From Ampelocalamus luodianensis (lineage: Eukaryota > Streptophyta > Magnoliopsida > Poales > Poaceae): a stretch of DNA of 64,000 nucleotides. A program made the translations under genes and the position numbers. The stretch lies in the NCBI GenBank assembly GCA_036346255.1, contig CM070619.1:30324342-30388341 (forward strand), in the 5' to 3' direction. The notes below the pieces were generated by a model. The model did no database searches, was not told the origin of the DNA, and saw only the letters and a program-made list of their open reading frames with translations. Of this stretch, positions 22,745-34,250 are shown in pieces (positions within the stretch are counted from its first letter, which is position 1; every line of letters begins with the position of its first letter).

Positions 22745-24346
22745 GAGTTTGCGTGATTTATATGCTCATGACCATGATTTTTCCGTTCCTTATGCACATT
22801 GCAAAAAGGGAAAAGGCTGGGATAAATTTCACATCCATGATGGGTTTTTATTTCGCACTAACAAATTATGCGTTCGGACTCCTCGTGCGTTTGCTATTAC
22901 TGCGGGAATCACATGCGGGTGGGTTGATGGGACATTTTGGGCGTGAGAAGACGTTATCTATCTTGAGCGATCACTTTTATTGGCCTAAGATGAGGCGAGA
23001 TGTAGAGAGGTATGTGCAACGATGCATTACTTGCCACAAAGCGAAATCAAAATTGAATCCACACGGTTTGTATACCCTCTACCTGTTCCCAATGCACCAT
23101 GGGAGGATATTAGTATGGATTTTGTTTTAGGATTACCTAGAACTAAGAGGGGTGATTCTGTTTTTGTCGTTGTGGATCGTTTTCAAAGATGGCACACTTT
23201 ATTCCGTGCCACAAGAGCGACGATGCGTCGCATATTGCTAACTTGTTTTTCGTGGAGATCGTGAGGCTACATGGCGTGCCACGCACTATTGTGTCGGATC
23301 GTGACGTGAAGTTCATGAGCTACTTTTGGAAGACACTTTGGGAGTAGCGGGACGAAGTTGTTATTCGGCCACGACTTGTCATCCCCAAACCGATGGTCAA
23401 GCGGAGGTGGTGAACCGCACACTTTCGATGCTACCGGACCATGATCAAGAAGAATCTGCGCGAGTGGGAGGATTGTTTGCCGCACGTGGAGTTCGCTTAT
23501 AATCGGGCGTGCACTCCACTACGATTGTGTCCTTTTGAGGTGGTGTATGGTTTCAAACCGTTTACGCCGCTTGATTTGCTGCCACTTCCAAGTCAACACC
23601 GTGTTCATATGGAGAGCATCCAAGCGAGCCGAGTATGTGAAGAAATTGCATCTCAAAACAAAAGAGGAGATAGAGCGCAAGGTCAAGTCCTATCTTTGAG
23701 AAGGCGAATAAGAAACGGAAGAAGATGATTTTTCAACCGGTGATTTGGTTTGGGTGCACTACCGCAGGATCGTTTTCGAGCATGCAAGTCTAAATTGCTG
23801 CCACGAGGTGATGGACCTTTCAAGGTGCTTGCGAAGATCAACGACAATGCCTACAAGATAGAGCTTTCTAGCGATGACTATGGCGTGAGCTCTACTTTCA
23901 ATGTTGCTGATTTATCACCTTTCTTTGGTGGTGATGATCTAGCGTCGAGGACGACGCCTTTTCAAGAGGGGGAGGATGATGAGGGCATCCCTAACACTTA
24001 TACATCTTTCCCTATTGGTGGTCATACACATACTGAGGTGGACGCCATACATGACGCTACAAATAATTCAAGTACAGAAGTGCATATTGGTCCACTGACG
24101 AGAGCAAGAGCTAAACTTCTAAATCAACAGGTGCTTTTGTTTCTTAATGAATCTTCTATTGTCATTGATGAGAATTGGGTATTACCTCATGCAAATGTTT
24201 TGTGCATTCTCAGGTTTGAACATTGTGAAGCCTTTGGAGGAGAGGAGGCGGAACAAATTCATGGAGGAGAAACACATGTGGCCAACAAGGGTTACATTGG
24301 CATCAAAAGAAGCATCAAGTGTATCGAACAAATTCGCGCAAGCTAA
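22745..24346 (+). pseudogene. A1 integrase with CRM tail reading into the 3' LTR
   Basis: HHCC zinc domain (GHFGREKTL ... CITCHKAKSK, about 22925-23045); catalytic core with WEDISMDFVLGLPRTKRG (first Asp), VSDRDVKF (second Asp, about 23296) and a TDGQAEVVNR-like Glu site (about 23390). The C-terminal frame 23750-24346 reads SKLLPRGDGPFKVLAKINDN, crosses the PPT, and continues about 120 codons into the LTR, including GPLTRARAKLLNQQ. This LTR-encoded tail corresponds to the CR motif that CRM elements carry and that is thought to guide centromeric insertion. Several frame breaks lie upstream of 23750. Confidence 0.8.
23961..23976 (+). promoter_or_regulatory. Polypurine tract of A1
   Basis: TTCAAGAGGGGGAGGA directly before LTR start TGATGAGGGC. 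The same tract precedes the 3' LTRs of A2 (about 32258-32271) and Y (45180-45192) with small length changes. Confidence 0.8.
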
Positions 24347-24903
24347 GAGAAGGAAAGCTCATAATACAAGGGGAACCGAGAGGGAGACTAGTTTAAATTT
24401 CCAAATTAAAGTAGGCCGTTTTTTTGAATCGGATTACTGTTCACGTGAACAGTAATCGGACTCGGATACTGTAGCAATGAACAGTGTCGGACTCGGATTA
24501 CTGTAGCACTCGGTTACTGTTCTTCCGAATTTTGTGCTTGCGTGGGAGGCTATATAAACCCCCCATGGCCGCACCATAGAGGTAGACCAGTTTATGCATA
24601 AGATTGAAACATAGCTATTGCTTGTTCTTTCAACACCAGAGTTCATGCGAGGACTTTGAGAGAGAATTAGCGATCCATTGTTTTGTTCGCAATCCAGGTC
24701 AAGCCGTCGTTCCATTGGGAATTGGGGACTTGGCGTTAAATGCGTTCGTGGTCTCGCGACGAACAACTACCCGGTGTGTTTTGGGCGTATTCCGAAGAGT
24801 TGAGGGTTCGTGCATTGGCGCGAGTGTTCAGCTAGCGACATCGTCTACTTCGCATCAACTATCCACGGTTCCTCACTGAGAAGATCGGGCCTCCCCCGTA
24901 TCA
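23977..24903 (+). repeat. 3' LTR of A1
   Basis: 927 bases, nearly the same as 17140-18061; differences are mostly one- or two-base indels (for example ACGAGAGCAAG here against ACGAGCAAG) and a few substitutions. It contains the coding tail of integrase at its 5' side, the G-box palindrome at 24432-24457 and a TATA box near 24550. Confidence 0.9.
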
Positions 24904-24908
24904 AAAGG

Positions 24909-25875
24909 TGTCCTACAAGCTCTCCCATACAATGCCTCGAAGGGTGACATTTTTATGCTTGATTGGAAGCTATTATTTTAGGAGAACTCCGCAAAAGGGT
25001 AAGCACTTTTCCCAGTTCTTGCTATAGGACAGCACACATGCTCGGAGAAGGTCTTCTAAAATTTGATTCACCCTTTCAGTTTGTCCATCTGTTTGTGGAT
25101 GGTAGGCGCAGCTGAAAGATAGATTGGTCCCCATTGCTTTATGTAAGCATCCCCCGAAATAGGATGTGAATTGAGGACCTCGATCGGAAACTATCACCTT
25201 TGGAACACCTTGGAGACAAACAATTCTTGCAATATAAAGTTACGCTAACTTGTCCCATGGTGGAGTGGTCTTGACAGAATGAAGTGAACAACATTCACAA
25301 GCGGTCGATAATCACCCATGTAGAATCGGACCCACTTTGAGTCCTTGGGAGGCCAGTGATAAAATCCATGCCAACTTCTTCCCATTTCTACTTGGGAATG
25401 GGCAGGGGTTGTAGAGTACCTGCTGGTTTCAAATGCTCAGCCTTAACTCCTTGGCATACATCACATCCGACCACAAATTGAGCGATTTGTTGCTTCATTT
25501 GACTCCACCAAAGCCTTTTCTTCAAATCTTGGTACATCTTGGTACTACCTGGGTGAATAGAGAATTTAGAGTCATGAGCCTCTTTTGAGAATTAGTTCTC
25601 TCAAGGTATGATCACAGGGCACCACCAACTGGTTTCTAAACCATAGGATGCCTTGTGCATCTTCTTTAAAGCACTTGGCCTTGCCTTTCTTCACTTCTTC
25701 GTGGAGTTGAGCTACCTCCAAGTCAGTCTTCTGGACTTCTCTAATCTGGTCCTCAAGTGTAAAATTCACACTAAGGGCAGCAAGAGAACCTTCTTCAATT
25801 ATCTCCAGGTGCAGACGTTGCATTACGGCACACAAGCTTGCCGAAATGGGAGCTACCGATAAACAGCCAGCACCG
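24909..25875 (-). pseudogene. Element B pol: integrase core and zinc domain
   Basis: Minus strand. MIVSDRGPQFTSYFGGCLHK and HPQTDGQTERVNQILEDLLR (25197-24990) hold the second Asp and the Glu of the catalytic triad. The text between 25200 and 25570 carries the first Asp region (WVRFYMGDYR-like, reading toward the HHCC domain) with frame breaks. QGILWFRNQLVVPCDHTLRE (about 25655-25590) is the linker between RNase H and the integrase zinc domain. The gene is interrupted on the low-coordinate side by A1 (AAAGG duplication) and continues at 17139 in the same sense. Confidence 0.8.
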
Positions 25876-26684
25876 AGACTTTTCGCTTAGGTATCGGCTA
25901 CCACATTTGCTTTTCCTGGATGATAATGGAGTCCAAAATCATAATCTTTGATCAGCTCAAGCCATCTTCTTTGCCTCAAATTCAGATCGGCTTGGGTGAA
26001 GATATATTTAAGACTCTTGTGGTCGTGTAGATCTCGCAACGACATCGATGAGGTAATGTCACCAAATCTTTAGAGCATAAACAACCATCTGCGAGTTCCA
26101 AATCATGAGTGGGATAATTCAACTCATGTGGTGTCAATTGCCTTGATGCATAAGCTACCACTCGGCCCTCTTGCATAAGTACACAACCGAGCCTGTATGC
26201 GAGATGTATCGAGTAAATGTCAAAGCTCTTGTGAATGTCGGGCGGGATAAGTCTCTTTGGAGCTTTGGTCAGGCATTTCTTTAGGATCTAAAAACTCTCC
26301 TCACATTCAGGTGACCATACGAACTTCTTTTGTTTCTTTAGAAGTTGAGTCATTGGCCTCGCAATTTTGGAGAAGTTCTGGATGAACCTGCGACAATAAC
26401 CCGCAAGTCTGAGAAAACTGCGAATATCAGTGATGTTTCTGGGTTGTATCCAATCAAGGATATCTTGCACTTTGCTTGGATCAACAGCGATACCACCCTT
26501 GGATAGGACATGTCCCAAGAAACTAACTTCATGGAGCCAGAACTCGCATTTGCTGAATTTGGCATAGAGCTGATGTTGACGAAGCTTTTCCAACACAAGC
26601 CTCAAGTGTTGCTTGTGTTCTTCATCAGACTTTGAGTAGATAAGGATGTCATCGATGAATACAACAACAAACTTATCCAAATAC
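25876..26684 (-). pseudogene. Element B pol: RNase H and RT palm/thumb
   Basis: The frame 26680-26288 begins at DKFVVVFIDDILIYSKSDEE, the catalytic FIDD of RT, and continues with CEFWLHEVSFLGHVLSKGGI and RFIQNFSKIARPMTQLLKK. RNase H follows in broken frames (MQEGRVVAYASRQLTPHELN at 26176-26110). Interrupted at 26684 by A2 (AATAC duplication); the RT palm upstream is at 33286 onward. Confidence 0.8.
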
Positions 26685-27706
26685 TGATGAGGGCATCCCT
26701 AACACTTATACATCTTTCCCTTATACACATACTGAGGTGGACGCCATACGTGACGCTACAAATAATTCAAGTACAGAAGTGCATATTGGTCCACCGACGA
26801 GCAAAGAGCTAAACTTCTAAATCAACAGTGCTTTTGTTTCTTAATGAATCTTCTATTGTCATTGATGAGAATTGGGTATTACCTCATGCAAATGTTTTGT
26901 GCATTCTCGTGTTTGAACATTGTGAAGCCTTTGGAACCAAGAGGAGGCCGAGTCAAAGCAATGGAGGAGAAGCTCACGTGGGTCAACCAAGGAGAAAAGC
27001 CCAAGAATTCAAGCCCAATTCGGATCTTCCACAAGTGCAACCGAAATTCATCTCGAATCAACTCAAATTCAATTCGGATTCGGTTCGGGACAGCCCAACA
27101 GGGCTGTAATAAAAAGGCCATAACTTTTGCATACTGAGTCCGATTGGGGTGTTCTTGGACTTGTTTGAAAGCTTATTCCAAGGCCCACACAATGGTTTTG
27201 GCCCCAGCTTCAGAAGACTTACGGTCGCACCGCTATGGCCGAAACAATGTGACGGACTTAAGTTAGGTTTTCCTTTTTGTGTTTTTAGGTCTTAGCCGAG
27301 TTAGAGTTTGATTCGCATGTGTGGCGGCCCTAGGCGTGCGTGAGTCGTGGAGGTGCCTTAAATACCCTTGCCCTCCCTTGTATCCATTAGACCAGTTTAT
27401 GCATAAGAATTGAAACATAGCTATTGCTTGTTCTTTCGACCCGAGTTCATGCGAGGACTTTGAGAGAGGACTTGGCGATCCAATTGTTCGCTACGCAATT
27501 CAAGGTCAAGCCGCCGCTCCTCCAGGAATCGGGGACTTGGCGTTCGCTGCTCGTGGTCTCGCGACGAACAACTACCCGGTGTGTTGTGGCGTATTCAAGA
27601 GTTGAGGGTTCGTGCATTGGCGCGAGTGTTCAGCCTAGCGACATCGCCTACTTCGCATCAACTATCCACGGTTTCTCACCGAGAATATCGGGCCTCCTCC
27701 GTATCA
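26685..27706 (+). repeat. 5' LTR of A2 (S2 type)
   Basis: TGATGAGGGCATCC...CCGTATCA, 1,022 bases. S2 LTRs differ from S1 in most of U3: they carry GTGGGTCAACCAAGGAGAA and a stretch ending in CTTAAATACCCTTGCC in place of the repeated GGATTACTGT words and TATATAAA. The R/U5 side (from CATAAGA(A)TTGAAACATAG) is shared by both types. Confidence 0.85.
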
Positions 27707-27708
27707 TG

Positions 27709-28503
27709 TGGTATCAGATTCTAGGTTTACTCGGTGAGAACTTCTTCACCCGTAGTTAGATTCGTTTTCTTTCCTATCGCATAATAAACCAAAATTGCAG
27801 TACCAAAACCGTAGTTTAATCTGTTATTTCTTGTGCGTTTAGTTAAGTTTTCATCCATTAGAGTTTTGTTTTAGTCTGATCCTTGTGTTTCCATTGCGTA
27901 GCTTAATCTTTATAAAAAAACAAATTTTGCTGATTGAACTCCTCAATTAGCACCCAAAACCATCATCGATCTGTCCGTGCGTGCTGTCTTTGCCAAGACA
28001 ATCCGAGACGGTGTTGTTTCCTTATCCGAACTCCTTGGTGGGACTAGAGTCCTAATCAACCTCTAGCTCAAACGCAATCCGAGTCCAATTGCTCCATCCC
28101 GAGTTTCACCACTACATCATAGCCGTCGAACCACTTTTGGTGTCCTTTATATCCTTTCATCTTGAGACTAGCTATTGATATTGCACCTAGAGCTGCTCAT
28201 TCAAGTTGATTACACGTTCTTTGTTTTGTGAGGGCTTGCGCAGTTCCACGAGGAGCAAAGCGAGAGGAAAAGAAGGAAAAGGCAGCCGATATAGAAAGAG
28301 CCGCGGCAAAAAAAAAAAACGCTAACTTTTGCATACGACTCCGATTGAGCGTTTCTTGATCCGTTGGAAAGGAAACGGAAAATAGAGCCAAAAAGACGCA
28401 AGTCCGAAATCTGGGGTTTTACATCCGCGTAAGCCACCACTGCACACGCGGAAAAACTTCGACCCCAAAAGGTCGCTTTAGGGCCTCAAACGGGCCCGCA
28501 AAC
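27709..28503 (+). other. A2 primer site and leader (truncated)
   Basis: TGGTATCAGATTCTAGG at 27709-27725, then an S2-type leader shared with Y (39019 onward), including CCAGACAATCCGAGACGG-like text, an A-rich tract (28311-28320) and GGCCTCAAACGGGC just before the deletion join. No gene. Confidence 0.75.
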
Positions 28504-28960
28504 CGAGAATGAAGAACAGACCATGGCGAGATTTCTAGTCGGCATGAATCATCTTCATCAGCGCATTGTCAATCACCATCCCTATAATGATATGATTGAG
28601 TTGTTGCATCAAGCACGCGGCCGGCGACAAGTGATTGAAGAGCGCGCGATTTGTCGCCTGCTCACGTTCTTCAACCATCCAGACAACCATATAACAACGA
28701 CCGGCCAAACAGACCACTCCGCCGAAACAATTCGGCAATGCGCGATTCCGCAAGTAAGAAGTTGGAAGTACACCACCACCGTGCGTCGACTGCGGCGCCG
28801 CCGCTAGTGCGACTCGTCTATGGGGTCAGCAGTGCCGTTCACGTGACATTATTTGCCACAAGTGCAAGGGTGTTGGCCATTTTCGCAGGACCGCCCAATG
28901 TCGAACTATGCTTATCACGAGAGGATGGCGGTTATGTTTCACTAGTGATGATGAGTCGCT
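28504..28960 (+). pseudogene. A2 gag, C-terminal part only
   Basis: Starts within gag at the deletion join (NEEQTMARFLVGMNHLHQRI, compare Y at 41430). It ends with the zinc knuckle (CHKCKGVGHFRRTAQCRTM-like, about 28851-28910) and SDDESLDAAAGLHIDDIEQC. The first ~320 codons of gag are absent. Confidence 0.75.
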
Positions 28961-29500
28961 CGATGCGGCAGCGGGCCTGCACATCGATGACATAGAGCAA
29001 TGTGAGTGTGATCCCGAGTTCCCTAACACCGAGCAAGATTCTATTGTTTGCACACCCAAGGTGCTTAGTGTGATGCCATCGCCGTCACTCAACAATGCAG
29101 TGCAATTTGTTTCGAATTTGGCGAAGCTTGATAAGGGTAAGGTCCGCAAAGTGATCATTGATGGCGGAAGTTGTCACAATTTGGCTAGCAAGGATATGTG
29201 TCATAAGTTGGGTTTGAAGTACTTGCATCCACGCCCTTATCATGTGCAATGGTTGAGCGACAAAGAGGAAGTGAAGGTGAACTATATGTGCGTGTGGCGT
29301 TTTCTATTGGGAAGTATACCGACAATCGTGGATGCGATGTTGTGCCTATGACGGTGTGTCACTTGCTCTTGGGACGGCCATGGCAATATGACCGTTCTGC
29401 TGTTCATGATGGGCGTACAAATCGCTACACATTTCGATGGAATAATATGGATATCATCTTGAAGCCCCTTACACCGCAACAGATTGTGAATTCTTCAATG
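28961..29500 (+). pseudogene. A2 protease region
   Basis: The frame 28908-29351 runs from the end of gag through VRKVIIDGGSCHNLASKDMC (about 29140-29205) to KVNYMCVWRF, where a base is lost. The overlapping frame 29249-29755 continues with AFSIGKYTDNRGCDVVPMTV and CHLLLGRPWQYDRS and then a linker to RT. It is the best preserved of the three CRM proteases here. Confidence 0.8.
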
Positions 29501-29759
29501 CAGAAAATTGAGATGCACGTTGAGACTGCCAAAGAGCGAGAGAAGAATTTAGTGATGTTAGCCACCAAATCAGAAATGAGAGAATTCAGCGAAGATCCCA
29601 ATTTGGTGCACTTTGTACTATTGTACAAAGACGCCTTGCTTTCGACTAACGACTTGTCTTCTCTTCCTAGTGGTGTTGCTTGTGTTTTGCAGACTTCGAC
29701 GTCTTTCCAAACGAGGTACCACTGGGCTACCACCAATTCGTGGGATAGAACATAAGATC

Positions 29760-31020
29760 GACTTGATTCCGTGAGCGTTGCTTAACCGACCACCGCATCG
29801 CACCAATCCCGAGGAAACAAAGGAAATTCGTAAACAAGTACAAGAGCTTCTCTCCAAAGGGTATGTACGTGAAAGCTTAAGCCCTTGTGCTGTTCTCGTT
29901 ATTTTAGTTCCTAAGAAAGATGGTTCATGGCGTATGTGCGTAGATTGTCGAGCGATTAATAATATCACAATTCGATATCGCCATCCTATACCTCGCTTAG
30001 ATGATATGCTAGACGAATTGAGTGGTGCTGTTATTTTCTCTAAGATAGATTTATGCAAGGTTACCATCAAATTAGGATGCATGAAGGGGATGAGTGGAAA
30101 ACAGCATTTAAAACAAAATTTGGGTTGTATGAGTGGTTAGTCATGCCTTTGGTTTAACTAATGCACCTAGTACATTCATGCGCTTTAATGAATCATGTTT
30201 TAAGGCATTTGATTGGTAAATTTGTGGTTGTGTACTTTGATGATATTCTGATTTACAATGACCGAATCTGAACACATAGACCATCTTAGACAAGTTCTAC
30301 AAGTTTTATGCGTGAGGCTAGGTTATTCAGTAACTTAGAGATGTGTACCTTTGCAAAGATCGTGTCATCTTTTTGGGCTATGTTGTTTCGCACAGGAGTT
30401 GAAGTAGATGAGTCTAAAATTGAAGCGATTAAAAATTGGCCAACTCGTGTGAATGTCAATCGATTAGGAGCTTTCATGGTCTCGCTGGTTTTTATCGGCG
30501 CTTTGTGAAGGATTTTAGCACCATAGCTGCCCCTTTGAATGAACTTACTAAAAAGGGTGTTGAATTTGTGTGGGGGTAGCGCAAGACGTTGCTTTGCTGA
30601 ACTTAAGAAACGCTGATCAAGCACCGTTGCTTGTTTTACCTCGATTTCACTAAAATTTTGAAATTGAGTGTGATGCTAGTGGATTGGGTATTGGCGGTGT
30701 TTTAATGCAAGAGGGTAGACCGGTAGCTTATTTTAGTGAGAAACTGAATGGTGCTCAATTGAATTATCCGGTCTATGACAAAGAGCTTTATGCTTTAGTG
30801 CGTATGTTAGAAACTTGGCAACACTATTTATGGCCTAAAGAGTTTATTATTCATTCGATCATGAGGCATTAAAGTATTTAAAGGGCCACAAACCTGAACC
30901 GTAGACATGCCAAATGGGTCGAATTCATTGAGTCGTTTCCTTACATTGTAAAATATAAGAAGGAAAGGAAAATGTGGTAGCTGATGCTCTCTCTAGGAAA
31001 AGTGTGCTTTAACTCAAATA
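29760..31020 (+). pseudogene. A2 reverse transcriptase and RNase H
   Basis: RT: NRPPHRTNPEETKEIRKQVQ (about 29785-29845), LVPKKDGSWRMCVDCR, FSKIDL followed by a frame break at a CAG (LCKVTIKLG), MPLV* break before the LTNAPSTFM segment, and a VVVYFDDILI region near 30225-30252. RNase H: ECDASGLGIGGVLMQEGRP from about 30665 to the ALSRKS region near 31000. All catalytic motifs are visible, but no single frame spans them. Confidence 0.75.
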
Positions 31021-32271
31021 GGAGTGCAAGTTCTGGTTTAGAGAGTTTATGTGATTTATATGCTCATGACCATGATTTTTCCGTTCCTTATGCACATTGC
31101 AAAGAGGAAAAGGTGGGATAAATTTCACATCCATGATGGGTTTTTGTTTCGCACTAACAAATTATGCGTTCCGCACTCTCCGTCGCGCTATTACTGCAGG
31201 AATCACATGCGGGTGGGTTGATGGGACATTTTGGGCGTGAGAAGACGTTATCTATGCTTTGAGCGATCACTTTTATTGGCCTAAGATGAGGCGAGATGTA
31301 GAGAGGTATGTGCAACGATGCATTACTTGCCACAAAGCGAAATCAAAATTGAATCCACACGGTTTGTATACCCTCACTGCTCCCAATGCACCATGGGAGG
31401 ATATTAGTATGGATTTTGTTTTAGGATTGCCTAGAACTAAGAGGGAGTGATTCTGCTTTTGTCGTTGTGGATCGTTTTTCAAAGATGGCACACTTTATTG
31501 GTACACAAGAGCGACGATGCGCCGATATTGCTAACTTGTTTTTCAGGGAGATCGTGAGGCTTACATGGCGTGCCACGCACTATTGTGTCGATCGTGGCGT
31601 GAAGTTCATGAGCTACTTTTGGAAGACACTTTGGGAGTAAACGGGGCGAAGTTGTTATTCAAAGACGACTTGTCATCCCCAAACTGATGGTCAAACGGAG
31701 GTGGTGAACCGCACACTTCGATGCTACTTGGACCATGATCAAGAAGAATCTGCGAGTGGGAGGATTGTTTGCCGCACGTGGAATTCGCTATAATCGGGCC
31801 GCACTCCACTACGCAGCTTGTGTCCTTTGAGGTGGTGTATGGTTTCAAACCCTTTACGCCGCTTGATTTGCCGCCACTTCCAAGTCAACACCGTGTTCAT
31901 ATGGAGGCATCCAAGCGAGTGAGTATGTGAAGAAATTGCATCTCAAAACAAAAGAGGAGATAGAACGCAAGGTCAAGTCCTATCTTTGAGAAGGCGAATA
32001 AGAAACGGAAGAAGATGATTTTTCAACCAGTGATTTGGTTTGGGTGCACTCATGCAGGATCGTTTTCGTAACGCCGCAAGTCTAAATTGCTGCCACGAGG
32101 TGATGGACCTTTCAAGGTGCTTGCGAAGATCAACGACAATGCCTACAAGATAGAGCTTTCGGCGATGACTATGGCGTGAGCTCTACTTTCAATGTCACCG
32201 ATTTATCACCTTTCTTTGGTGGTGATGATCCAAATGAGGACGACGCTTTTCAAGAGGGGGATGATGAGGCA
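31021..32271 (+). pseudogene. A2 integrase and polypurine tract
   Basis: HHCC domain (GLMGHFGREKT, CITCHKAKSK, frame 31259-31450), MDFVLGLPRTK, a VDRGVKF-like second Asp site, TDGQTEVVNRT-like Glu site (about 31680-31710), and the C-terminal SKLLPRGDGPFKVLAKINDN (about 32080-32150) to the PPT CAAGAGGGGGA at 32261-32271. It has more indels than the matching part of Y. Confidence 0.75.
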
Positions 32272-33280
32272 TCCCTAACACTTATACATCTTTCCTTATA
32301 CACATACCGAGGTGGACGCCATACGTGACGCTACAAATAATTCAAGTACGTATGCATATTGGTCCACCGACGAGCAAGAGCTAAACTTCTAAATCAACAG
32401 TGCTTTTGTTTCTTAATGAATCTTCTATTGTCATTGATGAGAATTGGGTATTACCTCATGCAAATGTTTTGTGCATTCTCGTGTTTGAACATTGTGAAGC
32501 CTTTGGAACCAAGAGGAGGCCGGAGTCAAAGCAATGGAGGAGAAGCTCACGTGGGTCAACCAAGGGAGAAAAGCCCAAGAATTCAAGCCCACCTGGATCT
32601 TCCACAAGTGCAACTGAAATTCATCTCGGAATCAACTCAGAATTCAATTCGGATTCGGTTCGGGACAGCCCAACAGGCTGTAATAAAAGGCCATAACTTT
32701 TGCATACGGAGTCCGATTGGGGTGTTCTTGGACTTGTTTGAAAGCTTATTCAAGGCCCACACAATGGTTTTGGCCCCAGCTTCAGAAGACTTACGGTCGC
32801 ACCGCTGGCCGAAACAATGTGACGGACTTAAGTTAGGTTTTCCTTTTGTGTGTTTTTAGGTCTTAGCCGAGTTAGAGTTTGATTCGGCATGTGTGGCCGG
32901 CCCTAGGCCGTGCGTGAGTCGTGGAGGGTGCCTTAAATACCCTTGCCCCTCCCTTGTATCCATTAGACCAGTTTATGCATAAGAATTGAAACATAGTTAT
33001 TGCTTGTTCTTTCGACCCCAGAGTTCATGCGAGGACTTTGAGAGAGGACTAGGCGATCCAATTGTTCGCTCGCAATTCAAGGTCAAGCCGTCGTTCCACC
33101 GGGAATCGGGGACTTGGCGCTAAATGCTCGTGGTCTCGCGACGAACAACTACCCGTGTGTTGTGGGCGTATTCAAGAGTTGAGGGTTCGTGCATTGGCGC
33201 GAGTGTTCAGCTAGCGACATCGCCTACTTCATCAACTATCCACGGTTTCTCACTGAGAAGATCGGGCCTCCCCCGTATCA
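32272..33280 (+). repeat. 3' LTR of A2
   Basis: TGATGAGGCATCC...CCCCCGTATCA, 1,009 bases, S2 type like its 5' LTR. The CR-tail words LNQQ and RARAKLLNQQCFCFLMN appear in frame 32359-32859 but not in frame with the pol end because of indels. Confidence 0.85.
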
Positions 33281-33285
33281 AATAC

Positions 33286-33934
33286 TCTATGAAAACTGAA
33301 TTCATAAGATTCATGAAGTATGCCGGTGCATTCGTCAGACCAAAAGACATGATAGTGTACTCGTACAACCCGTAACGAGTAGAGAATACCGTCTTCGGAA
33401 TGTCTTCAATTCGAACTTTAATTTGATGATAGCCCAAGCGCAAATCAATCTTGGAGAATACTTGGGCTCCACTCAATTGATCGAATAAATCATCAATCCG
33501 CGGAAGCGGATATTTATTTTTGATAGTGACTTCATTTAGCGGACGGTACTCACACACATCCGCAAACTCTTGTCTTTCTTTTTGACAAAGATGGCCGGAC
33601 ATCCCCAAGGTGAGGAGCTCGGCCTAATAAATCCCTTGTCTTGAAGTTCTTGGAGTTGCTTCTTCAATTCTTCTAATTCATTAGGGGGCATCCGATATGG
33701 CCATTTTGAGATTGGCGCAGTACCGGGTACAAGCTCGATGACGAATTCAACTTCTCGTCGGAGGCATGCTTGGGAGTTCTTCGGGAATACATATGGATAT
33801 TCACACACTACTGGCACCTTCTCAATTTCAAGAGAGGTACTAGCTTCTAAAGCATAAAGATGAGAACTACTGTGATGATGCAAAACGACTGACATTGCGT
33901 CTTCGCTAGTGATGAAATAGACTGTTGAGCACAA
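33286..33934 (-). pseudogene. Element B pol: RT fingers and palm
   Basis: Minus strand frame 33934-33536: AISKWPYRMPPNELEELKKQ-like, then KGFIRPSSSPWGCPAIFVKK. Frame 33608-33207: EYRPLNEVTIKNKYPLPRID, FSKIDLRLGYHQI, MSFGLTNAPAYFMNLMNSVF. It is cut at 33286 by A2; the YxDD-equivalent FIDD is on the other side (26680). A base loss at about 33545 splits the two frames. Confidence 0.8.
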
Positions 33935-34250
33935 TCGATCTTTCCCTATTCTTGGGCAGCCAATCCATCCCCAAGATCACATCAATACCCACTGAATTTA
34001 TCACAATTAGATTTGCCAAGAAGTTAACCTTTGATTTCCACTTTTACGCTCTCGACAGACTTGATCGGTTTGGAAAACCGATCCCTGCGATCGATTCGAT
34101 AAGGTGGCTGAAGTTTATGTATTTCAAATTGATTAAGTGCAGCATATTCTTCTTTGATGAATGAATGAGATGCTCTTGAATCAAATAAAACGATCTTTGG
34201 ACAAGTATTAACGAGAAGTGTACCCAAAGCGACGCGTGCGGGCGTCACTC
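33935..34250 (-). pseudogene. Element B protease
   Basis: The frame 34248-34024 reads ALGTLLVNTCPKIVLFDSRA and SHSFIKEEYA. The active site of this family is normally DSGASHSF; here Gly is replaced by Arg (at about 34180), which would inactivate the enzyme unless it is a base error. The rest of the domain runs to about 33940 in other frames (LPRNRERSIVL-like text next to a region corresponding to GMDWLAAQE). Confidence 0.7.

Larger units (their letters stand above)
17140..24903 (+). mobile_element. A1: full-length CRM-type centromeric retrotransposon (subfamily S1)
   Basis: LTR 17140-18061, primer site, leader, gag, pol, PPT, LTR 23977-24903. Flanked by AAAGG (17135-17139 and 24904-24908), inserted in the integrase gene of B. 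RT (GDEWKTAFKTKFGLYEWLVM), a DGGS protease and an LTR-encoded tail TRARAKLLNQQ identify the CRM clade (maize CRM, rice CRR), many members of which sit in centromeres. The two LTRs differ mostly by indels, so the insertion looks recent. Gag and pol frames are broken by numerous short indels, many at CAG/CTG. Confidence 0.9.
26685..33280 (+). mobile_element. A2: internally deleted CRM-type element (subfamily S2)
   Basis: LTRs 26685-27706 and 32272-33280; flanked by AATAC (26680-26684 and 33281-33285), inserted in the RT gene of B. The leader joins directly to mid-gag at about 28504-28509; relative to Y, about 1.6 kb containing the end of the leader and the N-terminal half of gag is missing. The join shares CGAGAA with both parental sites. 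Protease, RT, RNase H and integrase are all recognisable, with many frame breaks. Without gag N-terminus it would have depended on another copy. Confidence 0.85.
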
